A DNA stretch of 64,000 bases from Fallopia convolvulus. Lineage: Eukaryota > Streptophyta > Magnoliopsida > Caryophyllales > Polygonaceae. The notes below the pieces were generated by a model that made no database searches, was not told the DNA's origin, and saw only the letters and a list, made by a program, of their open reading frames with translations. The position numbers and the translations under genes were made by a program. The stretch spans positions 49,211,927 through 49,275,926 of the forward strand of contig OZ024725.1 of NCBI GenBank assembly GCA_964016875.1, read 5' to 3'. This document shows, one piece after another, positions 23,853 to 34,810 of the stretch. Numbering within the stretch: the first letter of the stretch is position 1; each line of letters starts with the position of its first letter.

Positions 23853-24336
23853 TGATAACTCCGAAGGATCGTCCTTGTAAGCCTTCCCGAGATCCACACG
23901 AATGAGCGCTGAAGAATCCGAGAACAAGGTTGTTGTTTGTGTTTGTATGAGAGATTTGCAAGAGAGAAGAGAAGGAGAGGCTTGAGATTCAAAGAGAGTA
24001 AAGACCAATGGAAACAGTAATCTCAATTGCCAATAATCCAAAACTAATTCATCAAGCAACATAAGGAGCCTTATATAGGCAACTCTTGAAAACTAAACCT
24101 GAAGACTAGCATGGGTAAGCATACCGTCATGCACACGTCTTCTACGATAGAAATAAAACATATAATATAATAAAGTTATGCAACATAAATAATAATAATA
24201 AAATAGATAGACACCGATGTGGCTCGGCTAGGCCAAGAGGATCATGTCGTGGCAAAAGCGCGCCAAGGGGGCCGCCATGGCCTAGGGCGCCCCAGAGTCA
24301 TTGGAGCTCGACTTGGGTCAGATCTGGATGCCATCA
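23853..24336 (-). repeat. 5' LTR of the 3.0-kb element
   Basis: The repeat is 484 bp and closely similar to 21311-21811, with the length difference near the internal ends of the shared gag-rich stretch. The minus-strand TATA-like site near 24075 would be the promoter of this element. Confidence 0.88.
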
Positions 24337-24341
24337 CTCTA

Positions 24342-26566
24342 ATAGGATTACCCTCAACGATCGCGCTCAACTCTATGGATGCATGGAATCCCAAACAATC
24401 TCTCCACCAATGATCGACGCACGCTTCTTCGTACTGACCTTCAATCACATCTGTATACATTGCCAACAAGATCTTGAAACACATATGGGACACTTGGTGC
24501 AAAAGTGGAGCGAACAAGTACCTGAAGGACGCAAAAAAATTGTCCATCTTGTTTGGAATTGTTGTACGTGATGTCTCCATTTCTTCCCTCACAGTTCGGA
24601 TCTGTGGTGAATCTTTTTATCATTGTGTGAAGCCCAAAACTGGTGAATCTAAAGTTATCTTCAAAACTGCGTGCATTCCCTCCACACTGTCAATATACAA
24701 ATTATGACGTTTAATTTTTATTCTAATATATTAAATGAGCAAAATTAGTTTTAAGATGAGATTATACATGTTTGACGTTCTAGTGACGAAGTGAAGCCGG
24801 TTGTCGGTCCAAGCTCTCACTATGTTCATTTTATTAGGCTCAAGCCAGGTCCTATCAACACAATCGACTAGCCCAGAATGTCAATTCTTCAATATTTCTC
24901 GTCGTTTGGCTTCATAGCTCTCCTCGGTGGTTGACATGAACAATCCCCAACATCGATTTGCAAACTCTTGAGCTTGTATCTAATCTTTTAAGACGTCAAG
25001 CGCATATGCTTTATGTTGGCTTTAATATGCACCCAACACAACAAATGTTGCACTTCTTCTTCGGTGAAAACCTCGGTAATTGCATTTATTAGGGCTTGTT
25101 CTCGATCTGTTATAATGGCTTTTGGCATTTTACCTATTTCTTCATATAATTTTCTCAACTCCCCTAAAACCCAGGCAAAATGTGGAGTGTCTTCCTTGGA
25201 CATGAATGCAAACCCGATGCTAAATGTCAGGTTTGTGCATGTCATACCAACCATCTCCAACAAATACATGTTATACCTATACATTATAATGAGTTTTAGC
25301 ACAAACAACACACAACATAATAAAAACTCCAAATGAGACAAATACACCGAGTTAAAAACGTACCTGTTTGTCTTGTACGTAGCGTCTATAACAACCAGAT
25401 ATGGAAACTTCTTCAACAAGTGCAGTGAACTCGGGTGGACAAAGAACATCATATCTAACTCACCAGAACCCGAGCGAGTTGATGTCTGCACTCTGTAATC
25501 CTTGTTGTGCATGAATCGTAGTGTTAATTGACACACTGTCAACTTACCACGATCGGACAACAATATTTTCTGCTTGAAATTTGATATTTGTTTCCTGGAC
25601 GTCACATTTCGGGGGTTAACAGCCACCAACATACTTGGAATAGCCTTCGGGCTCAAAAACAATCCTGAAGCATTGATGACCATATTTTGCTCCTCCGGGG
25701 TCATTCGGCCAGCATACGGGTGTCCAAGAAAACTGGTACAGAGCTCATGGTTGTGCATGCCAGACTTTACCTCTAAAGTCCATTTTCTATTACGCCTAAT
25801 TCCACGTCCAACCAATTTAAAAGGGCAGTTGCACTTCCTCGAGGCTCCTATCTTCTTTTTCGATCTAGACTTTCCGGACTGCTCGCATGTTAGTTTGACA
25901 TAATTATCATTTGAGTTTGCAATGAGCAAAATCATCATCCAATCTCGGTCGATTTTCCTAGCCCACTCAATCATCTCATCTCTATGATCCCACAAGTGAT
26001 CATTGACAAAATCATTTGTAAAATCTGGACCGCATGGTTGTTCATACGAAACTCATATCAATTATAAACAATTGCATATAATGCGTCAAATTCTAAACGA
26101 TTATAACAAATTTTAACGATTATATCAATTCTAAACTATTATTATCTAACAATTGTAAACTATAACCAATTTCACAATTATAACAAAGCTACATGATCAT
26201 ATCAATTCAAATTATTTTCACGTTTTTGATTATATCGAATTCTAAACAATTATATCAAATTCTAAAGTATTATACCAACTTTAAACGATTGTAAAAATTT
26301 AAAATCATAGCAATTGTAATGATTATACATATTTCTCATTATATTCACGATTCTAAATGATTATATCGAATTCTAAACAATTGTATCACATTCTAAACGA
26401 TAGATCAAATTTTAGATCGAAAGATACATACCGGTAACCATTTGCTTGGATCGAACAATTTTTCGTCTTCTTCTCCTTCACCTTCTTCATGATATGATGG
26501 ATTTTGGCCAACGTAATTTGATGCATCTTCTCCGCCAAAATATGAACTTTCTCCAACATAAGACAT
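24342..26566 (-). pseudogene. MULE-1 transposase, FAR1-type DNA-binding and MULE domains
   Basis: Exon 1 is 26432-26566 (45 codons, acidic GEGEEDEK) and ends at a GTATGT donor. The next exon carries a FAR1/WRKY-like zinc cluster (CEQSGKS, CNCPFKLVG, WTLEVKSGMHNHEL, about 25730-25890). The catalytic region follows (FPYLVVIDATYKTNR). An 87-bp intron at 25277-25363 splices it to YNMYLLEMVGMTCTNLTF, and IITDREQALI and HLLCWVHIKANI come next. A frameshift and a stop near 24980-24990 precede FANRCWGLFMSTTEESYEAK and SVEGMHAVLKITLDSP (about 24640). It should bind the TIRs and cut both ends. It is inactive because of these breaks and the LTR element inserted at 24336. Confidence 0.85.
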
Positions 26567-26579
26567 TGTTTACAATTAA

Positions 26580-27116
26580 TAATGTATTGAAAATTTACTA
26601 TTTAGAAAAATATGAGTATGAATGAATGTAGAATGGAGGGATTATATAGGAAGTTATGATATAGCCGTTGAATAATATAGCCGTTATATATATCTGTTGA
26701 AATATAACCGTTAGAATTTCGAAAATGTAGGACAAATGAAACTCCATTTGATGGAGTCTCCAGAAGCCATTTGATGGCGTTTCTAGAAGCCATTTGATGG
26801 AGTTTCCAGAAGCCATTTCCATTTGATGGCGTTTCCGGAAGCTATCTAATGGCGTTTCCAAACGCTATTTAATGACGTTTCCAAACACTATTGGATAGCG
26901 TTTCCAAACGCTATTGGATGGCGTTTCCAAACGCTATTGGATGGCGTTTCCAAACGCTATTGGATGGCGATTCCAAACGTTGCTAGACTCTCCGCCCATT
27001 GAAAACCATAATATTTATTATTTTTTAATTGAAACGCCATTTGATAGCGTTTATTTCAAACACCATTTAATGGTGTAGTGCAAAAAGCTAAAAATTTGTG
27101 TGCAAAAATCTGAGGC
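26580..27116 (-). repeat. MULE-1 right terminal inverted repeat with palindrome array
   Basis: From about 26735 to 27065 at least ten units alternate a palindrome (gccatttgatggc or cgctattggatggcg) with tttccaaa- or tttccagaa-type spacers at about 24-25 bp. The outer 45 bp are inverted relative to the left end. The transposase gene starts about 160 bp inside the array, so the TIR probably contains its promoter. Confidence 0.75.
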
Positions 27117-27125
27117 GTTATAAAA

Positions 27126-28209
27126 TATTGGAACTAAAATGGATAATTTTAATATGGCCTACAAATAAAGCGTTAATGGGTAAATAAAATGGAAAAAAAA
27201 TAATAAAATAAAATTCGAAATTATTGAACTAAGAGTCATCTTCATACATGAAACAAACTTGTTCATGAGCGGGATTTTTAAATTCATCGTATGAACTTGT
27301 TTCTTAACGGATTTTGGATCCATAAAAAGGATAAGATCGATCAAGTTAAGCTCTATCTAAATTCTCTATCTATGTAGAGGATTAGTTTCGAAATTATATC
27401 CCAAATCTCGGATTTTGTTCAGCCCAAAATCCAGGGTTCTAACTAAATCGTTCAAATCCTTCAAATCTACACAAATAAGCTCGAATTTCTGAAATCTTGG
27501 ATAACAATCTACTTATTTGATAATTAAATGGTGCGTGTGTCACACTCAGCAGACGCCCAAAAAGTTTTGAGATTTGAAGTTATTCGCTTGAGCTGTATCG
27601 TTGAGATCCTCCATTGATTGGATCTGATGCATGGATACGGAGGTCTATAAATATGATTTCTTCCACTCGTTTCTGTACACTCAAACCCCAAATTATTTCC
27701 TCCTTTCATCCACTATTCTCGTCTTTCACTGCAATTATTTTCGGTATCGTGACGTACTCGAGCTGCTCGTCCCGTTCTACTCACGTACGATACTCATCCA
27801 TTTCTACAAATTATATCCTGTCTTGTTCTTGTTAGTCCATGTTTAGATTCCTGCGTTTTACAGTAGGTAAAACGTAACTACATTCCAAGTTTAGTGTTTG
27901 TATTCATATATAATAATCCGTATACATGTACTAAAAATTACACAAAGGTTCACGAATGGTAATTGCTTTTAATCTGTTATGGGTGGGTTGAATTTATAGA
28001 CTTTATAATAAAGCAGTTTATATATATATAACTATAGTTTATGGTATTAATAAAATAATTAGTCAAAGTCAAGGGGAAAGGTAGAATTTGTAAGTTGACT
28101 ATTTTCATATAAGTGGATTTCATAAATATAAAGTAATGTTATAATTAATTAAGCATATAGATTATTTATTAATTATAAAACTTTTTTTTGAAACAAGTGG
28201 GTTGATTAA
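27126..28209 (+). repeat. Tekay 3' LTR, second segment
   Basis: This resumes the LTR after MULE-1. The first 740 bp match 2350-3090 of the 5' LTR closely. The remainder (27867-28209) has no counterpart in the 5' LTR, which is deleted there. The segment ends with the left copy of the MULE-2 target duplication, gttgattaa (28201-28209). Confidence 0.82.
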
Positions 28210-28677
28210 GGGGATTTCTAATTGGCACCCACCCTACTAAACCTAAAGCCCACCCTAACCTACCCTTATATATAAAAAAAATTCATAATTTACCCCCATG
28301 CCATTATCACTCTCATTCTCTCCCACTCACAAACTCTCCCATTCAAAAATTTTACAAAACCCACTCTCAAATCATCATATTTCACCCAAATTCTCGAATT
28401 TAAGGCTTAAAGATTCATCAAATCAATTGTTAAGAGATATTTATCTTCCATTTTCATGTTAATTCAAGGGAAATTACTTTCATGTTAAACTTTTAGGGTT
28501 TACATATAATTTATTTGATTTTGACTAGATCTAGGCGAATCTCTGCTTTATTATCGCTTTTAATACGAAATTAGGATATATGAATTAATTCTAGTACAAA
28601 AAACGAGTAGAAATGACTATGGATGCTCGACCCGTGAATGCGCAGGCGCGAGCGCCACGAGGTTGAAGACGACACCA

Positions 28678-28790
28678 TGGCCGTCAGGGGCATGGCGGCC
28701 TTGGCCGTCACGGCCATAATGGCCTTGGCCGTCACGGCCATAATGGCCATGGCCGTCACGGCCATAATGGCCATGGCCGTAACGGCCAAG
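28678..28790. repeat. Palindromic ggccgt-acggcc array, left side of MULE-2
   Basis: At least five units of the form atggccgtcacggccat repeat at about 24-25 bp. Because the unit is palindromic, both strands give repetitive alanine-rich ORFs, which are artefacts of the array. Confidence 0.75.
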
Positions 28791-29576
28791 GTCTGCTCGT
28801 CTGATGTCATTTCTCTTTTGGTATTACGGATGTCGAGATGTCATTTCCCTTTTTTCGTCGTTCATATTATATTTTGGTATTACAGATGTCGAGATGCTTA
28901 GAGACCGATATAGAGACTTCAAAGTTTGCTCCTCTTTTTCGTCACACCCAACGGATTGAGCAGCAGGTCCGTCGGCCTTGGGGTCTAGCCGGCGGCGCAT
29001 CACTTCCGGAGGGGTCCTCGACGAGTCTTATTTGATTCATCAATTCAGGTCATGGGAGGACAGGTTCTTGGATACGGCGATGGAGATGATTTGGTGGATG
29101 ATGAGGATGATACGTAGTTATGATGATATGGATTTATGTTTTGATTATGTAGTTTGGATGATTATGCTTGGATATCTAGTTCTAATTATGTAAGATTATG
29201 ATTATGCTCGGACATGGATTATGATTATGTTCTGACAGGCCCGTCCAATGGGCTGTGCAAACAGCCCAACGGAACAGGGCCCCTATATTTTAGAGGCCCC
29301 GAAATTTAGATTTAAATATATTACATATCACGTAATTAAGAATGATAGTATTTGAGCGTAGTACAGATGGTGAGGCTTGTTTTATGTAGTGAAATAAATC
29401 CGTGTTCGATTCCGGTCATCCATTTTTCTTCTTGACATTTAAAAACTCGTGGCCCATCAAATGAGTTTGGACTTTTGTCATTAGCCCACTCTGCCCACCT
29501 TCGTACAAAAAAATTTTGTTAACAAAATTTTGCTAACATCACGTGATATTCTAACTAAGGGAGGATATCGGTCCAA

Positions 29577-30000
29577 AATATATCTTATATATCACATCAA
29601 ATAACAATTAAATCTTCGCTCAAAAAAATAACAATTAAACCTATTTTTTAATATATATGGAAGTAAGATATGAATATATAGAGTTCATGATCATTACTTA
29701 TGAATATATATGGGAGTTTTTTTTATAAAAATAGTTCTTATATGAGAGTAAGATATGAATATATATATATATATGGAAGTTTTTAATATAAAAATATATC
29801 TTATATATCACATCAAATAACAATTAAATCCTTCACTCAAAAAAATAACGATTAAACCTATTTTTTAATATATATGGGAGTAAGATATGAATATATAGAG
29901 TTCATGATCATTACTTATGAATATATATGGGCGTTTTTTTTATAAAAATAGTTCTTATATGAGAGTAAGATATAAATATATATATATATGGAAGTTTTTA
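29577..30000 (+). repeat. Tandem duplication of about 213 bp in MULE-2
   Basis: The segment 29577-29789 is repeated at about 29790-30000 with few differences. Each copy has tatcttatatatcacatc near its start and gagttcatgatcattac in the middle. It is AT-rich and non-coding. Confidence 0.75.
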
Positions 30001-30059
30001 ATAAAAAATAGTTTTTAAATATCACATCAAAATAGTTGTCTTTTTTTAAAAAAAATTGA

Positions 30060-30236
30060 CATGGCCGTAAATTGACATGGCCGTAACGGCCACGACGTAC
30101 ATGGCCATAACGGCTACGGCGCTCATGGCCGTAACGGCCATATACGTCGTAGCCGTTACGGCCATGAGCGTCGTAGCCGTTACGGCCATGAGCGTCGTAG
30201 CCGTTACGGCCATGAGCACCGTAGCCGTTACGGCTA
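30060..30236. repeat. Palindromic ggccgt-acggcc array, right side of MULE-2
   Basis: About eight units of gccgttacggccatgagc-type sequence repeat at about 24 bp, followed by a G/C-rich end. It mirrors the left array in unit type and in position relative to the element end. Confidence 0.75.
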
Positions 30237-30305
30237 GGGTGGGCGCTGCGTAGGCCTGCAAACCTACGTGTAGACCGGGCGCCAAATAAAACCTTCGTTG
30301 ATTAA

Positions 30306-31770
30306 TGGAGTACTCAAAATACGGAATTACAAATAATTATGTACGTATATATCGGGTTACACGTAAACACGTATGTAGTTCAACGCATATATAGAATATG
30401 TAAACGTATTTGTCGTCCATTATTTGTATAAGGTACTTAAGTTAACCTTCATCTTTAAACTTAACAGGCTAGGTCTCGAGTGTTTCCGTTCCGTTCAATC
30501 GATTGTTCACCCGTTTCGCTAATCAAAGGCAAGTGGTGGTTCGCTTTCATATTTTATCATGGATATCGTTATTCATGTTGCATGTTTGTTGGGAACGCTT
30601 GTTTGAATAAAATGAATCTAGGTTGTTTAGAAATAATGACCCATGTGCAAGGTAGCTTATTATTAGTAGTAGTATTCGTTTGTGCTAGAATTTATACTTA
30701 AGTTGCGTACTTGAACTTTGTTTGTTTCAGGATCTCCTATCTGAGTCGTTGTTGTGCTTCTAGCGTAGAACTAGGGGTGGGAGTTCTAAATTCCTGAACA
30801 CCTCTTTATAACAATTGCATTAGGATGGACCTAGACCATAGTGTTGGTCATGACCATACCCGCTCAATCGTTCTGAGGGGTGTCGCACCTAGCTAGTGCT
30901 TCGTATTGGAACTTAGGAATCCGCTTCCTCTTGGGGACCTCAAACCCAATGTCTTTGGCATACCGTGTTGCCCACTTAAAAGCTACCAACTCAAATGCAA
31001 TGTTTTGTCATTAATGTAAGATAAGTGCCAATGCACATAATAAATGAACACCAGTGGTGACTACAACTTGGAAAACCACTCTTGCTCCCGGCTTTGAAAG
31101 GTCTATTTTCCAATCTAAATTCGGACAACACGTATTCGGTGAGGTTGGTTATAGGTCCGATTAGTTGACGGAAGTTTTTCGAAAACTTGTGTGAATATTA
31201 AAGTTCCCAACAAACCTTTTTTCCTTATAGGAACCATATTCTTGTGGTGTCCTTATCTTTTCGGCATATTTCCTTTTCGTGAAACTATTTTGGTTAGATA
31301 TCATCGACCGACTTTCATTCGGAATTCGATGGTCTAATTAAAACAAATCACAAGAACCCTCTCATAAATTCCACTTGCTTAGTCTGTCACAAGACTAACC
31401 CGACCGCTTCTTTCTTTTGCATGGCCGGCTGGTGTGCATCGTCCCTATACGACACATCAGAAAATAGAGGAGCAGAGTTACAAGACTGAAGAAGTTAAAG
31501 ATTTTTATTTGAGTTTTTGTTTAAAATAAAAGGTCGAGATCCTTGGTTTGTGAGGACCGTGTTGAATACTTCCGTAAGCATTAGTATATGTATTTCGTAT
31601 TTGGAAAATTAAAGAATTTATTGTTTAACAATCATACTCATTTAGCAAATGGTTTATGAATTATTATTTGTATTTGAGTTTGTATACTGTGAAAGCCTAG
31701 GGTGGTTTCAGAAAGTAAATTCCGAGGTCACTGGCGGTAATATCTCCGAGGGAAAAACGGGGGTGTTACA
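30306..31770 (+). repeat. Tekay 3' LTR, third segment and right end
   Basis: The part from 30729 matches 3207-4251 of the 5' LTR almost base for base and ends at gggggtgttaca (31770). The first 420 bp have no counterpart in the 5' LTR. The bases after the end are ctcat, the expected site of a 5-bp target duplication; I could not find its partner because the 5' LTR start is unclear. Confidence 0.82.
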
Positions 31771-32600
31771 CTCATTCATTTGTAGGCCAACGCAAAACCC
31801 TAGAAAGTGCAAACCCAAACCTCCACGCGCAGATGACACGGGCTGAGACTCTTCTCTAACCTGTGCGGCCCTTAGCTAGATCGAACCCCTTCGAATGGCT
31901 AAGTCAGGCCTTGACCCGAATGCTCAAGAGAAGGATTAGTGGATGTGTTTTGTGGGAATAAGCTTTGTATTATACAAGGAAAGCTTTGTACAAGAGAGCT
32001 TTACAAGTGTCTTTAGATGCCTAGAGCTTTGGTTGCCTAGGAAATGCTAAGTGGGACTTGATCACACTTGGATCCCTTGCAAAATGAGGGGTGAGGCCTA
32101 TTTATAGGTGAGGCTCCCTCTTTACATGGGAAAATTCTAGACACACACAAGCCTAGAATCATGATAACAACTAATCTTTCTTTTCCTTCATATTTCTATG
32201 ATGATGTATTGGATACGCCCTAAAAATGCATTGAAAAGAAAGTGAGATTTACCCCGAAAAATGTGATCCAAAAATGGATTTGACCTAAAGTTTAAAGCAA
32301 AAACGGCTCCCATAAAAAATACATAATGGAAATGTGCAACCACATAATAAGTATCATGTAGAGCAATATCTAGCCCAGAATTTGCCAGGATTATTAAGTG
32401 AGTCCACCTATGATAAACAAAAAAATAAAACCTATAGCAAATAACATGGGTGTTTTGTATTGTATCGTGATTTGATTTTAAGTTAATATATGTGGATTTC
32501 CATCACCAAAAAAAATTATATGCTCTCAGTTAATGCTATTTGGCAGATTTGGTAACCAATATTCGTCAAATACAAGTCAAAGTTGAACAACAACGGACCT
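31771..32600. other. Intergenic sequence with an LTR-like remnant
   Basis: From about 31930 to 32160 the sequence resembles a minus-strand LTR fragment. It has a TATA-like cctataaatagg on the minus strand near 32105 and repeated aagctttgta motifs. No partner LTR or coding region is visible. The rest is AT-rich and featureless. Confidence 0.35.
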
Positions 32601-33689
32601 ACCTTTCGTAACACACAAACCTCAATCCTCCAGCAATTTCTTGTTGTCACTTTATGCTCCAGAATCGTGAATATCGTTTATTTTGGTCCTGATTTGCAAT
32701 TCCATGTCCTAAACCGAAAATATCCTAAAAATTCCAATTGCTTCTGTACGAAACAAAGGAACGAGAAATTGCGAACATAAAAAGAAGAAGAAAAAAGGAG
32801 TTCTAGTTTATCTTCTCCTCTCTTCCATGTTCTCGCCGGATTAGACTTGGGCAGTTGAAAATTCATGCATGGCGCCATCTCTCTGACAAACCTCACGCAA
32901 TCAAACAATCCCTCCTTGATTCAGTTTGTCTGCTACCGTTGATTGATCTGAGAAAATCGCCGATAAGTGCGCCATCGTGTTTCCGCTAACCGCCACCCGT
33001 CACCGCAACCGAATTTTTTGGTTGTTGCTGTTGCCTTGCATTTCTGATTCCACTCTGGGATCAAATTGTTTATATTCAATCCATCGGTTGGGATGATTTC
33101 AAGGTAAGCTTCAATTATTTGATCTGTTTTACTAAATTCAAAAGCGTGGGAAAACAAACTGCTCTGAAGGTTCTGTTTTGATTGGGACTTGGGGCAAATG
33201 ATCTGGTATATGTTGGTTATTAGAGGAGAAAATTATGTTAGATGAGGTGCTAAAGAGATTTGTGAAGACTGAGGCCTTGAGTTGAAAAGCCTTTTGAGTT
33301 GTGGATTGAGCTGCTGATTATGGAAGGGTATTGGTGGGGCTGAATGAAGGTGCTGATCGCTATAGTATCAAACACTATTGGTGAAATCTCATTTGCTTGT
33401 GTTTAATTGACATTTTTTGTAGAAGATGTGGATTGTTACTGGAAAGTGCTTAGGAAAGATGTGTGTTTTAAATATCTATTTATGCTGCATTACTGTGAGC
33501 TTATACTAAAGGGTTAGACAGAAAGCTGAGGAATGGTGCTTTCCTTGAATCACCATTGAGGAGATGAATATAGAGAGAAGCTGTTGGTATTCTAGATGTT
33601 TGTGATAAATGTTGTATGTCTTGTTATGAATTTCTTCATTTTATCCTCTTCTATTTGGATTTCAGTTTGGCTATATTGATAGTGTTTTG

Positions 33690-33805
33690 CTATGAACTGT
33701 ACATCCTCAACAACAACAACAACAACATTTACCCCGTGGAACTTCCCTTACGGGAAATCTGGGGGTCAAAATGGGGGCACCCCTAGCTATGAACTGTACA
33801 TCCTC
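33690..33805 (-). mobile_element. Short SINE fragment with 19-bp target duplication
   Basis: A 78-bp insert (33709-33786) starts with a caacaacaac repeat and contains ccccgtggaacttccc and gggaaatctggggg. A perfect 19-bp direct repeat, ctatgaactgtacatcctc, flanks it (33690-33708 and 33787-33805). The flanking repeat and the simple tail at one end are what SINE retrotransposition leaves. The body resembles the 3' part of asterid tRNA-SINEs read on the minus strand. Confidence 0.7.
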
Positions 33806-34397
33806 GAGAATCCTTTTTTCAAATCCATCTATTTAAGGAAGTAATTAAAGGGCATTTTCCTTGCCACCAAACTGTAAAATTTATACCACAAATTCCCCCT
33901 AAAATAACCAACAAAAACACAATTTTACCAAACCAAACCTCACATCAAAATGTAGGAACTTTTATTAACGAAAGACATCTGATTCCTAGCGATTTTAACA
34001 ACAGGCACACATGGGGGGAAGGGCTATTGGTTTTTGGATGAGAATTGAGGAGGGCAAGGAAGGGGAAAGGATCAGAGGAATTTATTTGGGGGTCGGGTGA
34101 GGGGTTAAGGTTTTTTGGGGAGATCATGGTAACGAAATGGGCCAAACATGATTCTTGTGGCTTCAGATTATAATGTTGTTGGTAGCAAGTTTTGGCTGCT
34201 GAGGTGGCCTTTGATGACTCGTGACCGGGATAAAACTGATGAAACAATGTGTATTCACTAGTCATTTCCCGCAACTGAAGTGAGCTTCAAGACTTGGATT
34301 TTTCCATATTGGTAAACCTGCTGATAACTTTGTTAAGAGAGAGGAGGTGGGGATTGGGGGTCAGTCGTAAACTATTTTATTTCTATTTTCTTTTTTT

Positions 34398-34490
34398 TTT
34401 TATGTCGGGGCAAGGTTGTGTACATCTTGGCCCACAGACTCCGCCCGAGGCAGGTTAACACTGGGTTGGTGTTGTTGTTGTTGTTCTTCT
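34398..34490 (+). mobile_element. Second SINE-like fragment, opposite orientation
   Basis: The body reads gcaaggttgtgtacatcttgg, then cagactccgcc, and ends in a ttg-repeat tail (34470-34488). It is oriented opposite to the SINE fragment at 33709. No clear target duplication was found. Confidence 0.5.
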
Positions 34491-34810
34491 TCTTCTTCCA
34501 TTCAAATGAATTATCAGTCAACATTATTTTTGAGTGTCCGGTAGTTTACACTTGCTCAACAGTTTTGGTTAACATCTGTTATTTCCCTCTGTATTATTTG
34601 TAGCTTACTGATAATATAATAATCTTATTTTCCATCATGTTACATATTTACATTCTGAAATATAATCGATTCCCTATGGCAAATATTTGCGCTTCTAATT
34701 TTTTAGATGATGATGGCAATAGAGGTTGCAACCATCATGATGGATTTTTTCTTACTTTGTCCCTTGATAACCATGATTGCAGCGTTTACTTTTCAGGATT
34801 CGTGTGATTT

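Larger units (their letters stand above)
21311..24336 (-). mobile_element. 3.0-kb non-autonomous LTR retrotransposon
   Basis: Direct repeats 21311-21811 (501 bp) and 23853-24336 (484 bp) begin tgataactcc and end ccatca. A perfect 5-bp duplication, ctcta, flanks the element (21306-21310 and 24337-24341). On the minus strand a PBS-type sequence, tggtatcaagaga, lies next to the right LTR (about 23837-23850). A purine tract with ten G residues lies next to the left LTR (21813-21822 as C on the plus strand). Orientation is therefore minus. No RT, integrase or protease is visible, so it depends on another element. It interrupts the MULE-1 transposase gene between its MULE and OTU parts. Confidence 0.9.
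10920..27116. mobile_element. MULE-1: Mutator-like element with long TIRs
   Basis: The termini are inverted: the left end reads ggctcacgctttttgcac and the reverse complement of the right end reads gcctcagatttttgcac. The flanking 9-mers are tttataaaa (10911-10919) and gttataaaa (27117-27125), a 9-bp target duplication with one mismatch, the size expected for Mutator. The element carries a minus-strand transposase-OTU gene and a plus-strand plant-mobile-domain remnant that converge, as mudrA and mudrB do in maize MuDR. It spans 16.2 kb, but removing the nested copia and LTR elements with their target duplications leaves about 6.2 kb. Both genes are broken, so it is non-functional. Confidence 0.85.
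28210..30296. mobile_element. MULE-2: non-autonomous MULE in the Tekay 3' LTR
   Basis: A perfect 9-bp target duplication, gttgattaa, flanks the element (28201-28209 and 30297-30305). The ends are imperfectly inverted: the left reads ggggatttctaattggcaccc and the reverse complement of the right reads gaaggttttatttggcgccc. A gcccaccctarcc motif is also shared between the two ends. Near both ends lie arrays of ggccgtnacggcc palindromes (28678-28790 and 30060-30236). No transposase motif is present. The interior (28820-29240) has short ORFs that I do not recognise and could be captured host sequence. Confidence 0.72.
2340..31770 (+). mobile_element. Tekay-type Ty3/gypsy chromovirus with nested insertions
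   Basis: Two long direct repeats (about 2340-4251, and 10794-10919 plus 27126-31770 interrupted by MULEs) flank a gag-protease-RT-RNaseH-integrase region in the plus orientation. The order RT before integrase defines Ty3/gypsy. After the integrase the reading resumes past a stop with a chromodomain-like tail (ILWSRNGGEEVTWGD), which is typical of the Tekay/Del lineage. Both LTR copies end in gggggtgttaca, and a tRNA-Met-type primer-binding site follows the left copy. Many stops and frameshifts show the element is dead. The LTRs differ by a few percent by eye, so it is the oldest layer of the nest, since both MULEs interrupt its 3' LTR. Confidence 0.85.
32800..34810 (+). promoter_or_regulatory. 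5' leader and 5'UTR intron of the hydrolase gene
   Basis: A likely untranslated exon ends at 33103 before a GTAAGC donor, and tttcag at 34791-34796 is the acceptor before the coding exon. This gives a 1.7-kb intron in the 5'UTR. The transcription start is not defined; a CT-rich stretch at about 32780-32830 is a candidate region. The intron holds two SINE-like insertions and otherwise nothing I recognise. Confidence 0.5.

Noticed and set aside
28571..28901. ORFs on both strands with repeated AMAVTAIMA-type peptides
   Set aside because: They are translations of the ggccgtnacggcc palindrome array, which reads similarly on both strands. There is no codon or domain support.
27867..30728. The extra 2.9 kb of the 3' LTR as an LTR intron
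   Set aside because: A donor-like gtaggt and an acceptor-like tttcag are present at its ends, but the exact 9-bp duplication and inverted ends explain 2.1 kb of it as MULE-2.
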